Positions 15,685-23,412 of a stretch of DNA of 33,487 bases are shown piece by piece. The stretch comes from Planctomycetia bacterium (GTDB taxonomy: Bacteria > Planctomycetota > Planctomycetia > Gemmatales > HRBIN36). How positions within the stretch are numbered: the first letter of the stretch is position 1; each line of letters opens with the position of its first letter. The stretch spans positions 1 to 33,487 of the forward strand of contig JAEUIE010000011.1 of the NCBI GenBank assembly GCA_016795155.1, given 5' to 3'. A model generated the notes under the pieces. That model ran no database searches. It was not told the DNA's origin and saw only the letters and a list, made by a program, of their open reading frames with translations. The position numbers and the translations under genes are program-made.

Positions 15685-16383
15685 TCAACGTTTATCAATA
15701 CTAATGGACTCGGAAGGTTCTGCAAATCTATCAGGTGTCGTTGTTATTGCTGATGTCACTTGAGCCGGGATGGATTCGTGAACATTCCCCATGCGATGCG
15801 CTTCCGCATAAAGCTGGCGAAGGATAGCTGCATAGGTTGCCGCATCGTGACTGCGGCCATCCCGATCCTTCAGCTCAGTTCGCAACGAGTCCAGCGACTG
15901 CCTGGGTGCTACTTCTTCCAGCATCTGCCGCAGGTCTGATTCGGAATGACGGTGGAACCACCCTGTGAGGAACTCCCATTCTGACAGCGTGACAGCCGGG
16001 ATGCCATCACTGACACGACAATACATGCCGATAAGCCAGGCGAGAGCCTGCTGTACTTCCCGATGCTTGCCATGAATCCGCCAGAACCGTCGTCGCCGAA
16101 TTTCCGTTTCGTGGGGCATGAAAGTAGAAGGTGGCAGCCAGGTGCCTGATTCCCTGGCACGCTCCATGGCCTGTTCATATTCATGCAATGCCTGGGGGAA
16201 GTCCGGTTCATTACGGAAGTATCCCTTCTGGTGATAGAGGCGGAAGTGGGATAACCATTCTTCGTCCGCAATCTGCTCGTCGTCGGGGACCTCTGGTTCG
16301 GGAGGGGCCAGTAATCGTTCCAGCCGTGCCAGGCGTGATGCGATACTGGCGGACCGGCTCACTCTGCGGAAGGTTTTGGACAT
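15685..16383 (-). CDS. hypothetical protein of the mobile element
   Basis: 232 aa, mostly charged and helical, with no signal peptide or membrane segment. The N-terminus is basic (MSKTFRRVSRSASIASRLAR) and could bind nucleic acid. An acidic stretch (PEPEVPDDEQIADEE) follows, then helical segments with many Trp and Arg residues. It starts six bases after the stop of the HTH gene (16390-16773), so it is the last gene of the three-gene leftward operon. I do not recognise the family. By position it could assist the methyltransferase or the HTH protein, but nothing in the sequence proves this. Confidence 0.75.
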   Translation of the reverse strand: MSKTFRRVSRSASIASRLARLERLLAPPEPEVPDDEQIADEEWLSHFRLYHQKGYFRNEPDFPQALHEYEQAMERARESGTWLPPSTFMPHETEIRRRRFWRIHGKHREVQQALAWLIGMYCRVSDGIPAVTLSEWEFLTGWFHRHSESDLRQMLEEVAPRQSLDSLRTELKDRDGRSHDAATYAAILRQLYAEAHRMGNVHESIPAQVTSAITTTPDRFAEPSESISIDKR

Positions 16384-16389
16384 ATGGCT

Positions 16390-16773
16390 TTAAGTCAGGA
16401 CGTGGTTACCATCTTCAAACCGTTCTTCGATAGACCGCAATCGGGCATCGAAGTCTTCATGGTCGCGAAGTTTACAGCTCAGTTCGATAATGGCCCGTGC
16501 AGCACCTAACCGGGCGGAAGACGAATGGGCCGTACCCAGCAACTGGATGAGTGTTCTTGCTGCTTCACTGGTGGCAGCATTCAATACCGAGAGGGTGCGG
16601 AAGATGATTTCACGGCGTACGTCCTGCAGGGTTTTCTGGAAGTCGGGGGCTGCAACACGGCGGAAGGCAGTAGCACGACTGATACCAGCACGTCGGGCAG
16701 CAGTTTCCACGTTGGCACCGCACGCCATGGCCTGCAGGAAGAGTTCATCTGATTTCCGTCGGCGCTTGGCCAT
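16390..16773 (-). CDS. helix-turn-helix protein, similar in layout to small terminase-like regulators
   Basis: 127 aa. The N-terminal half has a homeodomain-like HTH (NVETAARRAGISRATAFRRV), the second half a long helix pair (SEAARTLIQLLG, then ARLGAARAIIELSCKLR) ending in a charged coil. Proteins with this layout occur in mobile elements and can resemble small terminase subunits, but no large terminase is present, so a DNA-binding regulator is more likely. The start overlaps the stop of the methyltransferase by one base (TGATG), which implies translational coupling. Confidence 0.8.
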   Translation of the reverse strand: MAKRRRKSDELFLQAMACGANVETAARRAGISRATAFRRVAAPDFQKTLQDVRREIIFRTLSVLNAATSEAARTLIQLLGTAHSSSARLGAARAIIELSCKLRDHEDFDARLRSIEERFEDGNHVLT

Positions 16774-18068
16774 CAGTTCCCTCCTGGTCGCACTGCCTTC
16801 TTACCCGTGAACTGCTCCCAGCGCTGCACAATAATATCGCAGTAAAGTGGGTCCAGTTCCATCAGGTAGGCTTTGCGTCCCAGTTGCTGACAGGCAATGA
16901 GCGTGGAACCACTGCCACCGAAGAGGTCGAGAACGTTCTCCCCTGCTCTGCTCGAATACTCAATAGCACGGGCTGCCAGTTCCACGGGCTTCTCCGTCAG
17001 ATGTACCATGCTCTGGGGATTGACCTTCTTGATGGCCCACAAGTCGGTGGCATTATTGGGTCCGAAGAACTGGTGAGCTTTCCCCTCTTTCCAGCAGTAG
17101 AAACACCACTCATGCGCTCCCATGTAGTCTTTGCGGGTCAGCACCGGATGCTGTTTGTCCCAGATGATGGCCTGGCTGAAGTAGATACCATGGCGTTTGA
17201 GTGGTGCTGGATAGTTGGCCACGTTCGCATAACCGCCCCAGATATAGAGACTTCTCCCCGGATCCAGCACACGGGCCATATTACCAAACCAGGCGTCAAG
17301 CAGGCGGTCGAACTCCTGCTCGGACACAAAGTCGTTCGCCAGCGGTCTGTCCTTGGCCCTTAGCTTCTTATGGGTGGCTTGAGCTTTCTCGGGGTGTCGT
17401 GCCACGTCCAGTTTCTGATGATTCATTGTCTCAAACGAAGACAGCCCCGCCGCAATCGCATTATTGCTTCTCGGTTCGACTTTGACGTTGTACGGCGGGT
17501 CGGTGTTTACCAGTTGAATCGTTGCGCCACCAAGCAGCTTGTCCACATCAGTGGCGGAAGCCGAATCGCCACACAAAAGCACATGGTCACCCAGGATAAT
17601 GCGGTCACCAGGTTGGGTGATAGCGGCATCGGGTGGTTCGGGGATGGCATCAGCATCGGTTACTCCCTCCATGGGTGTGTTGAGCAATTCGTTAAGTTGT
17701 TCCTGGTCAAAGCCAATCAGGTCGAGGTCATAGTCCTGCTTCTGCAGTTCCAAGAGTTCTTCTGTCAGCTTGTCATCGTCCCAACTGCTTAACGTGGCAG
17801 TCTGGTTGTCCGCAATGCGGTAGGCCTGAATCTGGGACTGGGATAACCCTGTCGCGACATGTACCGGCACTTCCGTCATGCCCAGCTTCTGGGCAGCCTT
17901 GTAGCGGGTATGGCCCACCACGATGACACCAGCTTCATCCACGACGATAGGTTGTCGCCAGCCATATTCCCGGAGGGATTCGGCTACCGCATCGATGCCG
18001 TTATCGTTATGGCGGGGGTTGTTTTCGTAGGGACGAATACTGTCGAGCGGACGGAGTTCTACTTTCAT
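16773..18068 (-). CDS. ParB-domain DNA methyltransferase (N4/N6 type)
   Basis: About 431 aa. Residues 1-100 form a ParB/Srx-like N-terminal domain (LDSIRPYENNPRHND, then VVVGHTRYKAAQKLG). From about 150 on is an amino-methyltransferase with DPPYN (about 190) before the SAM-binding FGGSGST (about 384), the order of the beta class. It transfers a methyl group from SAM to adenine N6 or cytosine N4. Such ParB-methylase fusions are common in phages and integrated elements, usually without a partner nuclease; none is seen here. I chose the ATG at 18068 (MKVELRPL), where the domain begins; a GTG at 18095 would add nine residues. Neither has a strong ribosome binding site. Confidence 0.9.
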   Translation of the reverse strand: MKVELRPLDSIRPYENNPRHNDNGIDAVAESLREYGWRQPIVVDEAGVIVVGHTRYKAAQKLGMTEVPVHVATGLSQSQIQAYRIADNQTATLSSWDDDKLTEELLELQKQDYDLDLIGFDQEQLNELLNTPMEGVTDADAIPEPPDAAITQPGDRIILGDHVLLCGDSASATDVDKLLGGATIQLVNTDPPYNVKVEPRSNNAIAAGLSSFETMNHQKLDVARHPEKAQATHKKLRAKDRPLANDFVSEQEFDRLLDAWFGNMARVLDPGRSLYIWGGYANVANYPAPLKRHGIYFSQAIIWDKQHPVLTRKDYMGAHEWCFYCWKEGKAHQFFGPNNATDLWAIKKVNPQSMVHLTEKPVELAARAIEYSSRAGENVLDLFGGSGSTLIACQQLGRKAYLMELDPLYCDIIVQRWEQFTGKKAVRPGGN

Positions 18069-18474
18069 CGGGATACCGGCACCAGGTGAAAGCACCTATT
18101 GTGCGGGGTACCGCATTACGCTCAAAACCACCCAAAACTGCATGATGATATAGGGTTTATCCTCAATTTCCACACTCATAACCCGTCCACGATTTACGTC
18201 CATTTTATTTTCGTTTTGACCACTTTCCAATTCATCGAAGTCACTTATCTTCCAAATTAATGGAGCACATTTTCGCCATCAAAGTACGGAGACTTACCCA
18301 TTCTCGAAGTTCATCGTCGTCTCAAGTTCGTTCATCTCAGGGCCGTATTACCCATCTCCTTCATTCAGAAAAAACACACCCTCGCGGTACGCTTTATCAT
18401 CGTAGTGCAGTCCCAATGTTCTACACGAGGACTGACACGATGATTTCTGGCTGTGCAACTACAGGAGACAGCAG
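18069..18474. other. divergent control region of the mobile element
   Basis: About 406 bases between the leftward methyltransferase and the rightward gene set, so it should hold two opposite promoters. I see A+T-rich stretches around 18,150-18,270 and a GC-rich palindrome near the methyltransferase start. The last part ends with AGGAG before the gene at 18475. No gene is supported in it. Confidence 0.5.
18102..18115. promoter_or_regulatory. operator-like palindrome upstream of the methyltransferase
   Basis: TGCGG-GGTA-CCGCA: a perfect five-base inverted repeat around four bases, 34 bases before the chosen ATG and just before the alternative GTG. It could be an operator bound by the element's own HTH protein, or a leader hairpin. 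It is short, so chance is possible. Confidence 0.3.
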
Positions 18475-18798
18475 ATGGCAGTGACGAAGAAGCAGTTATC
18501 CCCTCCCAGGCTGCGATTATTGGAGCTGATGCAGAAAATGAACTTCTGCAAAATCAGACAACTCCACGTCCACAACGGTGAACCTGTATTTGAACCAGCA
18601 CCCGAAGTAGTTCAATACCTCAAAATCGGTGGCAACAACGACCCACGAGTCGAAATCCATTTACGAGACTATGCACTGAAACAGTCTCATCTCGAACTGT
18701 TTCAGCATTTCAGCGACTTGCAGAGCGGCATCATCGACGAACTCGAAGTTCGTTATGGCCTGCCTCAGGTCCTTCGTATTCAACGTGCCGTTGCCTAG
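18475..18798 (+). CDS. hypothetical protein, first gene of the rightward series
   Basis: 107 aa, soluble and charged, with no recognisable family. The N-terminus (MAVTKKQLSPPRLRLLELMQ) and the segment NFCKIRQLHVHNGEPVFEP suggest a small fold with a helix followed by strands; the rest is helical (DLQSGIIDELEVRYGLPQVL). AGGAG lies eight bases before the ATG, a good site. As the first gene past the control region it may be an early regulator of the element, but this is only a guess from position. Confidence 0.75.
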   Translation: MAVTKKQLSPPRLRLLELMQKMNFCKIRQLHVHNGEPVFEPAPEVVQYLKIGGNNDPRVEIHLRDYALKQSHLELFQHFSDLQSGIIDELEVRYGLPQVLRIQRAVA

Positions 18799-18868
18799 CT
18801 GACGGCTGAGTATTTCCTGATGTGGTGCATGATCGATACCGTCATGGCACCAGGGTGGAGACAAGAAC

Positions 18869-19264
18869 GTGGTCAGTAAAACCCTTTTCAGTTCGGCTTC
18901 CGACCGCTGGGCAACGCCCCAGGCGGTCTATGCTGCGCTGAATAAGGAGTTTCGCTTTAACTTTGACCCGTGCCCGCTCGATGGGAATGGCGATGGCCTC
19001 TCCCCCTTGTTCTGTCCCTGGCGGGGCAAACGGGTGTTCTGCAATCCACCGTACGGACCTGGTATCGGAGATTGGCTCGAGCGGGGCATGGAAGCCAAGG
19101 TAGCGGTCTACCTGCTTCCGGCACGCACGGATACCAAGTGGTTCCATCAACAGGTATTACCACACGCCACGGATATTCGGTTTATCAAGGGCCGACTCAA
19201 GTTTGGCGATGCTCGAAATTCTGCTCCGTTCCCCTCGATGATTGTGGTTTTGGGAAAACCCTGA
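18869..19264 (+). CDS. phage-type DNA N-6-adenine methyltransferase
   Basis: 131 aa, short like other members of the phage N-6-adenine methyltransferase group. Visible signatures are DRWATPQAVYAALNKEFRF, FDPCP early on, then VFCNPPYGPGIGDW with the NPPY catalytic motif, followed by VYLLPARTDTKWFH and a C-terminal FIKGRLKFGD. It would methylate adenine N6 in the element's or the host's DNA, possibly as protection from restriction. I chose the GTG at 18869 because GGAG lies nine bases upstream and the conserved part begins ten residues later. It is the second methyltransferase of the element. Confidence 0.88.
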   Translation: MVSKTLFSSASDRWATPQAVYAALNKEFRFNFDPCPLDGNGDGLSPLFCPWRGKRVFCNPPYGPGIGDWLERGMEAKVAVYLLPARTDTKWFHQQVLPHATDIRFIKGRLKFGDARNSAPFPSMIVVLGKP

Positions 19265-19356
19265 GGTCAGGGGCAGCGTTCCGGTTCACTTGTTTAACCC
19301 AAATGCGGTGCATGACGGGGTCCGTCCACGGTCCGCGGTGCGCGCAGAGGATGCTC

Positions 19357-20283
19357 ATGACCAAACGAGTCAACAAGCTATTTCGATATGGGGCAGCAAT
19401 TCATCCAGGCTTGGAGAAGCTCGGGCTTACCCCTAATCAATATCGCATTTATTGTTATTTGATTTTCAGAACGGGAAATAATGAACAGTGCTGGCCCAGC
19501 ATCTCCACCATCGCGGCGGACTGTCGAATGGGCAAAACTACGGTAAAAAAGGGACTCGCTGAACTCAGAACTTTAGAACTGGTAAAACCATTACCCTGCT
19601 GTGAAAAATCTGGGCGACGAACTTCCAATCGCTACGTGCTTCTGGGTATTTCTGGCAAACACCAGGGGTCGCCAAACGACTGGGGGACTGGTCGCCACGC
19701 GACTGGTCACCGGTCGCCAGACGACCACAAATATATATCAGATGAATGTATTACAAAAGAAATAATACATCATCATTCCAATCCATCAAAAACCAGACAA
19801 TGTACAGCTCTTCTAACCAGTGAATCCCTTCCAGAATCGCTGTATCCCTTTGAGGGAGCCTATACCGCTTCTACCCTGAATGAAGCCTGGAAGCTCACCA
19901 AGTCTTATTACCCGTTACATACGTTTGCCAAGACGCGCAAGGCAATGAGACAATGTGTCAGTGCCTTTGCTGCGCAAATCCAGTCCAACAGCCGGTTTGG
20001 CAATCACTTGCAAGCGTATCTGAAGCGCTTCAGTTCATTACCCCCGGAATCGTTGCAAGAACAGATTCGACAAGGCCAACTACTTTCCCTCCAAACGACT
20101 CCGTGGGAATTGGTAAAGCATATCAATCGAAATTACAAATCTGCCTCTCGACCCATCCCTAATGCCAGTAACAGCAGTGTCCTTGCTGGTCGCGCCCAAC
20201 GACGCCATGCAGCTCAGACGAAACCGCAAGCTCAATCTGAAACATTGACCCCAGAAACACTCAAGGAGAACCTACATGTCTGA
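19357..20283 (+). CDS. HTH_36-type protein, probable replication initiator or regulator
   Basis: About 308 aa. The N-terminal part contains a winged-helix/HTH pattern known from plasmid and phage replication proteins (LTPNQYRIYCYLIFRTG, CWPSISTIAADCRMGKTTVK, GLAELRTLELVKPL). The centre is polar and low in complexity. The C-terminal half is helical and basic. The start at 19357 has AGAGG six bases upstream; an ATG at 19351 and a longer frame from 18970 are less likely because they overlap the methyltransferase gene. Its stop overlaps the start of the DnaB-like gene by eight bases. An initiator followed by a DnaB-type helicase is a common replication pair, so this protein may load the helicase. 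Confidence 0.8.
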   Translation: MTKRVNKLFRYGAAIHPGLEKLGLTPNQYRIYCYLIFRTGNNEQCWPSISTIAADCRMGKTTVKKGLAELRTLELVKPLPCCEKSGRRTSNRYVLLGISGKHQGSPNDWGTGRHATGHRSPDDHKYISDECITKEIIHHHSNPSKTRQCTALLTSESLPESLYPFEGAYTASTLNEAWKLTKSYYPLHTFAKTRKAMRQCVSAFAAQIQSNSRFGNHLQAYLKRFSSLPPESLQEQIRQGQLLSLQTTPWELVKHINRNYKSASRPIPNASNSSVLAGRAQRRHAAQTKPQAQSETLTPETLKENLHV

Positions 20284-21643
20284 GAAGTCAGTTACACTGA
20301 GAACGGAACGTATGCCGCATGACCTGGAAGCAGAAAAAGAGCTCATCCGCAGCATTCTGGTCAATAACCAGGTCCTGGATGACGTTCGGAGACTCATTTC
20401 ACCCAATGATTTCTATGACTATCGCCACCAGTTAATCATGCGGGCTATTCTCAATCTGGCGGATCGCCAGGCGAGTACCGGGATAGATTTGATTACCCTG
20501 ACCCATGAATTAGAAAGGGAAGGTCAGCAAAAGGAACTAGGCGGTTGGCAGTACCTCCATGAGCTTGCAGATTTGGCTTTGCACAGTGTACATGCGACTC
20601 ATTACGCTCGGATTGTCAGCGAGAAATCAATTCAACGCATGCTGCTGCAGGCTGCTCAATCAATTCACCGCGAAGCATCATATCCTTCCGACCCTGAACA
20701 GCTATTGGAACACAGTGAACAACTCATCCTGCGTATTCGTGATGCGTCAAACGCCTCCGAAATCAAACCTCTTCAAGTCGGTTTACATAAGCTGTTGGAC
20801 CGTGCCGATGAACAGTGCTCTGGAAAAATTGAACGATGGTATACCGGGTTCCAGGAACTCGACAGTCTGGTGAAACTGTCTGCGGGAAAACTCATTATTA
20901 TTGCAGCACGCCCTTCGGTCGGAAAAAGTTTGCTCGCCACGCAGCTTGCCAAGCAAATCTCCGACCATGCTTCGGGCCGTCGTGCCGTTTATCTTTCCAG
21001 CCTGGAAATGGAAGATGAGGAAATTGCAGCTCGATTCGTAGCTTCATTCGGCAATGTCCCCATGGATGTTGCAAGTGTGGAACGTGTTCTCAATCGTCCC
21101 GAATCAGAACAATTAAGCGACGCTGTTCATCTGCTTGCTGACATACCCATCTTTATCAATGATTCCGGCACGCAGTCCTTAACGACGATTGCCGCTGATG
21201 CACGAAGGTTGAATCGCAAGCATGGACTTGGTCTGGTGGTCGTCGATTATCTGCAGTTAGTTACGTGCGAGACGAATCGGAACAAGAACCGTGCCGAAGC
21301 CATGGGAGAAATCTCCAGCGGCTTAAAGCGATTGGCCAAGGAGTTACAATGCCCGGTGATTGCGTTATGCCAGCTCAATCGCGAAGCAGATGATGTCAGC
21401 GAGCCACAATTACGCCATATCCGTGAAAGCGGAAATATCGAACAGGACGCTGACACGGTCTGGCTTCTCTGGCGTGAAGCCAAGGAAGTCATCGACCCTA
21501 ATGCTGACCAGGAAGTGTTCCTGAAGATAGCAAAGAATCGCCAAGGTCCCATTGGAACCATCAAACTTCTCCATCGCAAGGAATACATGCGATTCGAGGA
21601 ATTACTGTCTTATGACCAGCCATCCGTCATGAATGCTGAATAA
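20276..21643 (+). CDS. dnaB: DnaB-like replicative DNA helicase
   Basis: 455 aa, the usual length for DnaB. The N-terminal domain begins with MPHDLEAEKELIRSILVN and PNDFYDYRHQLIMRAILNL. The RecA-like domain has Walker A AARPSVGKS (about 211), GLVVVDYLQLV as Walker B, and the late ALCQLNREADD and HIRESGNIEQDADTVWLL motifs. It is a ring helicase that unwinds DNA ahead of the replisome. Given the neighbours, this copy probably serves the mobile element rather than the chromosome, but no other dnaB can be seen in the window for comparison. The ATG lies within the last codons of the preceding gene, so translation is coupled. Confidence 0.93.
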   Translation: MSEKSVTLRTERMPHDLEAEKELIRSILVNNQVLDDVRRLISPNDFYDYRHQLIMRAILNLADRQASTGIDLITLTHELEREGQQKELGGWQYLHELADLALHSVHATHYARIVSEKSIQRMLLQAAQSIHREASYPSDPEQLLEHSEQLILRIRDASNASEIKPLQVGLHKLLDRADEQCSGKIERWYTGFQELDSLVKLSAGKLIIIAARPSVGKSLLATQLAKQISDHASGRRAVYLSSLEMEDEEIAARFVASFGNVPMDVASVERVLNRPESEQLSDAVHLLADIPIFINDSGTQSLTTIAADARRLNRKHGLGLVVVDYLQLVTCETNRNKNRAEAMGEISSGLKRLAKELQCPVIALCQLNREADDVSEPQLRHIRESGNIEQDADTVWLLWREAKEVIDPNADQEVFLKIAKNRQGPIGTIKLLHRKEYMRFEELLSYDQPSVMNAE

Positions 21644-21655
21644 CGAGGAAATTAC

Positions 21656-21724
21656 ATGTGGACGCGAGAACTTAAAGGATATGGCTGGTGGTACGCTTCT
21701 GACTATCCGCCACCCATGACCTGA
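21656..21724 (+). CDS. possible 22-residue micro-ORF
   Basis: ATG with GAGGA seven bases upstream, then MWTRELKGYGWWYASDYPPP and MT before a TGA. It lies 12 bases after the DnaB stop in the same direction, with an unusual Trp/Tyr content. It is too short to prove by sequence alone; coupling with dnaB translation is plausible. Confidence 0.4.
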   Translation: MWTRELKGYGWWYASDYPPPMT

Positions 21725-21788
21725 CCGCATCGAAACGGAATCCCATGTCACCATTCACACTTTTCATGTTTCCCCGGAGGTAACTTCA

Positions 21789-22298
21789 ATGGACGTACCA
21801 CATCAGTTCACCGCAAACGACAGCCAGTCAGCATCCGTGTGGCCGAAAAAGCCCAAGATGACCATTCTCGGCAAAAGCCTACGAGGAATGGACGAAGCGT
21901 TGCGACGCGACAGGCTCCTCTATCTCCTTGGAGTCATCGAAGGCATCGCCTTTGAAACGGTCTATTTCATTGATGAACTCATCGACCATGGTAATTATCT
22001 GAAAGTAGTCTTGGAAACCACGCCTTCCCTTGAGCATATGGCCTGTGTCCTGGATGCCTGGAAGCAGTATTCCGTCAGCGGCGACGGAGCTGTTGAACAT
22101 ACCGTTCGGACCAAATCATCCTGCTTTACAGCAGTCTATGCACATTCTCTAACTGACCTGCAGTTGCACCGCACTGCATTCCCTAGCAGAACGATTGCAC
22201 TGAACATCGAGCCAGAAGATGAACCATCTCACCATTCCGAAATGGATGAAGATGAGTCCCTGGTTGAAGAGCAGGACAGTGAACAATTACCCTTCTGA
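21789..22298 (+). CDS. hypothetical protein with SSB-like acidic C-terminal tip
   Basis: 169 aa. GGAGG sits seven bases before the ATG, one of the strongest sites in the window. The core (residues about 25-130) has a helix-rich beginning (MTILGKSLRGMDEALRRDRL, LLGVIEGIAFETVYFIDELI). The last 35 residues are very acidic and end in EEQDSEQLPF. An acidic tail ending in hydrophobic-Pro-Phe is the hallmark by which SSB proteins recruit replication partners. The body does not look like a standard OB-fold SSB to me. Its place right after the helicase gene supports a replication role, but this is inference. Confidence 0.78.
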   Translation: MDVPHQFTANDSQSASVWPKKPKMTILGKSLRGMDEALRRDRLLYLLGVIEGIAFETVYFIDELIDHGNYLKVVLETTPSLEHMACVLDAWKQYSVSGDGAVEHTVRTKSSCFTAVYAHSLTDLQLHRTAFPSRTIALNIEPEDEPSHHSEMDEDESLVEEQDSEQLPF

Positions 22299-22310
22299 CA
22301 ACAGGTTGAC

Positions 22311-22331
22311 GAGCGATGGCGTTCATCGCTC
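22311..22331. promoter_or_regulatory. hairpin before a small gene
   Basis: GAGCGATG-GCGTT-CATCGCTC: perfect eight-base stem, five-base loop, in the 58-base gap after the SSB-tail gene. No T-run follows, so it is not a standard terminator. It could shield mRNA ends or tune translation of the following gene. Confidence 0.45.
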
Positions 22332-22356
22332 ACACCTACTTCCTGGAGAGTATGAA

Positions 22357-22680
22357 ATGAAGATTCCGCTGGTTATTCGGAACAATGAGTCGCATGAAAC
22401 GTCATGTATTGACAACGAACCGTTAGCTCGCCAAATGCTGGCTCAGCTGCAGAAAATCTCTCCGGAGAGCCTTGCTGGTATCCGGCTGGTTGAGATTACC
22501 TCTCAAGCGATAGTGCTGCATTGGGCCAAAGTACCTGAACCATGGCACTTTGAATCTCTGAGCGATTGGTGGAGTGCATCAGCCTCGGAGTCGAAGGTAC
22601 AGATGCACTGGTATTCCGAATCCGTAGCTCCAACTTACAACCGGAAAGAGATACCTACTTTGCGCCGTGTCTATTCCTGA
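22357..22680 (+). CDS. hypothetical small protein of the mobile element
   Basis: 107 aa, soluble. It begins MKIPLVIRNNESHETSCIDN and has a helix (LARQMLAQLQKISPESLAGI), then a strand pair (RLVEITSQAIVLHWAKV) and a Trp-rich region (FESLSDWWSASASESK). GGAG lies eight bases before the ATG at 22357. The longer frame from 22219 overlaps the preceding gene and lacks a site. No family is recognised. Confidence 0.72.
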   Translation: MKIPLVIRNNESHETSCIDNEPLARQMLAQLQKISPESLAGIRLVEITSQAIVLHWAKVPEPWHFESLSDWWSASASESKVQMHWYSESVAPTYNRKEIPTLRRVYS

Positions 22681-22768
22681 TGTACTTCTGCATTCAGTGT
22701 CGGCTTCATGCCAACATTGGTCATGGCCATCAGAAGCCACCTGCATCAACTTCTTTGAACGGAATCTC

Positions 22769-22954
22769 ATGGTATTTGACTACACACAAGTGAACCGGCA
22801 AGAATTAGCATCTCTCCTCGCCCTGGTCACCTACCGCATTCTGACCCGGCAGAAGTTACCGCATTCCAGCCAACATTCCCTTGATGTCCTTCCAAAAGAA
22901 GTGCTCAGTGTCTCCAAGACGGTTAACGCCCACGGAGAACAAGGAGACGCATGA
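22769..22954 (+). CDS. small protein preceding the recombinase operon
   Basis: 61 aa. It begins MVFDYTQVNRQELASLLALV and ends with GEQGDA. Its TGA overlaps the first ATG of the DUF2924 gene by four bases (ATGA), which suggests it is translated and coupled to it. Only a weak GGA site is present at its start. The helix after residue 9 and the polar tail do not show a known domain. Small proteins are often found just upstream of DUF2924-recombinase pairs, so it may belong to that module. Confidence 0.6.
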   Translation: MVFDYTQVNRQELASLLALVTYRILTRQKLPHSSQHSLDVLPKEVLSVSKTVNAHGEQGDA

Positions 22955-23412
22955 TGGACTTGAAGCAGAAACTGACCTCACTGCCACACCTGCGGGTGAC
23001 TGACCTGCGACAGATGTACGCCGAGGTCTTTGGCGAACCAACGAATGCGAACAACCGCGACTGGCTGACCAAACGGCTTGCCTGGCGATTGCAGGCGCAG
23101 GCCATGGGTGGTCTTTCGGAACGGGCGATGGCACGAGCTAAAGAACTGGCTCGCGAAGAAGACCTGCGAGTGACACCACCACCGGTAGCCACGATACCCA
23201 TTTCCCAGCCACGGGATACCCGACTGCCAACGCCCGGTGCCGTTATTACCCGCACCTACAAAGGCGTCCAACACCATGTCGAAGTGCTGGCCGACGGCTT
23301 TATCTGGAACGGGAATACTTACACGACACTGACTGCTGTGGCTAAGGCCATCACGGGCCAGCACCTCAACGGCTTCGCCTTCTTCGGCATCAAGCGGGGA
23401 GGGAAGCAATGA
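22951..23412 (+). CDS. DUF2924 protein, partner of the serine recombinase
   Basis: 153 aa. The N-terminal half has the DUF2924 pattern (LRVTDLRQMYAEVFGEPTNA, NRDWLTKRLAWRLQAQAMGG). The C-terminal half has the matching small beta domain (GAVITRTYKGVQHHVEVL, DGFIWNGNTYTTLTAVAKAI, then FAFFGI). DUF2924 genes are known to lie directly before large serine recombinases in mobile elements; the role is unproven, and DNA binding or a directionality function is plausible. AAGGAG lies five bases before the ATGATG. The stop overlaps the recombinase start by four bases. Confidence 0.9.
   Translation: MMDLKQKLTSLPHLRVTDLRQMYAEVFGEPTNANNRDWLTKRLAWRLQAQAMGGLSERAMARAKELAREEDLRVTPPPVATIPISQPRDTRLPTPGAVITRTYKGVQHHVEVLADGFIWNGNTYTTLTAVAKAITGQHLNGFAFFGIKRGGKQ

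Noticed and set aside
16390-16773. Small terminase subunit as firm call
   Set aside because: No large terminase, portal or capsid gene is present, so only an HTH protein is supported.
2766-18463. 15-base identical word GGCTGTGCAACTACA at 2766-2780 and 18449-18463
   Set aside because: One such match is expected by chance at about this frequency in a window of this size, and the flanks do not match.
18970-19356. Upstream extension of the HTH replication-type protein
   Set aside because: It overlaps the methyltransferase in another frame; the start at 19357 has AGAGG upstream.
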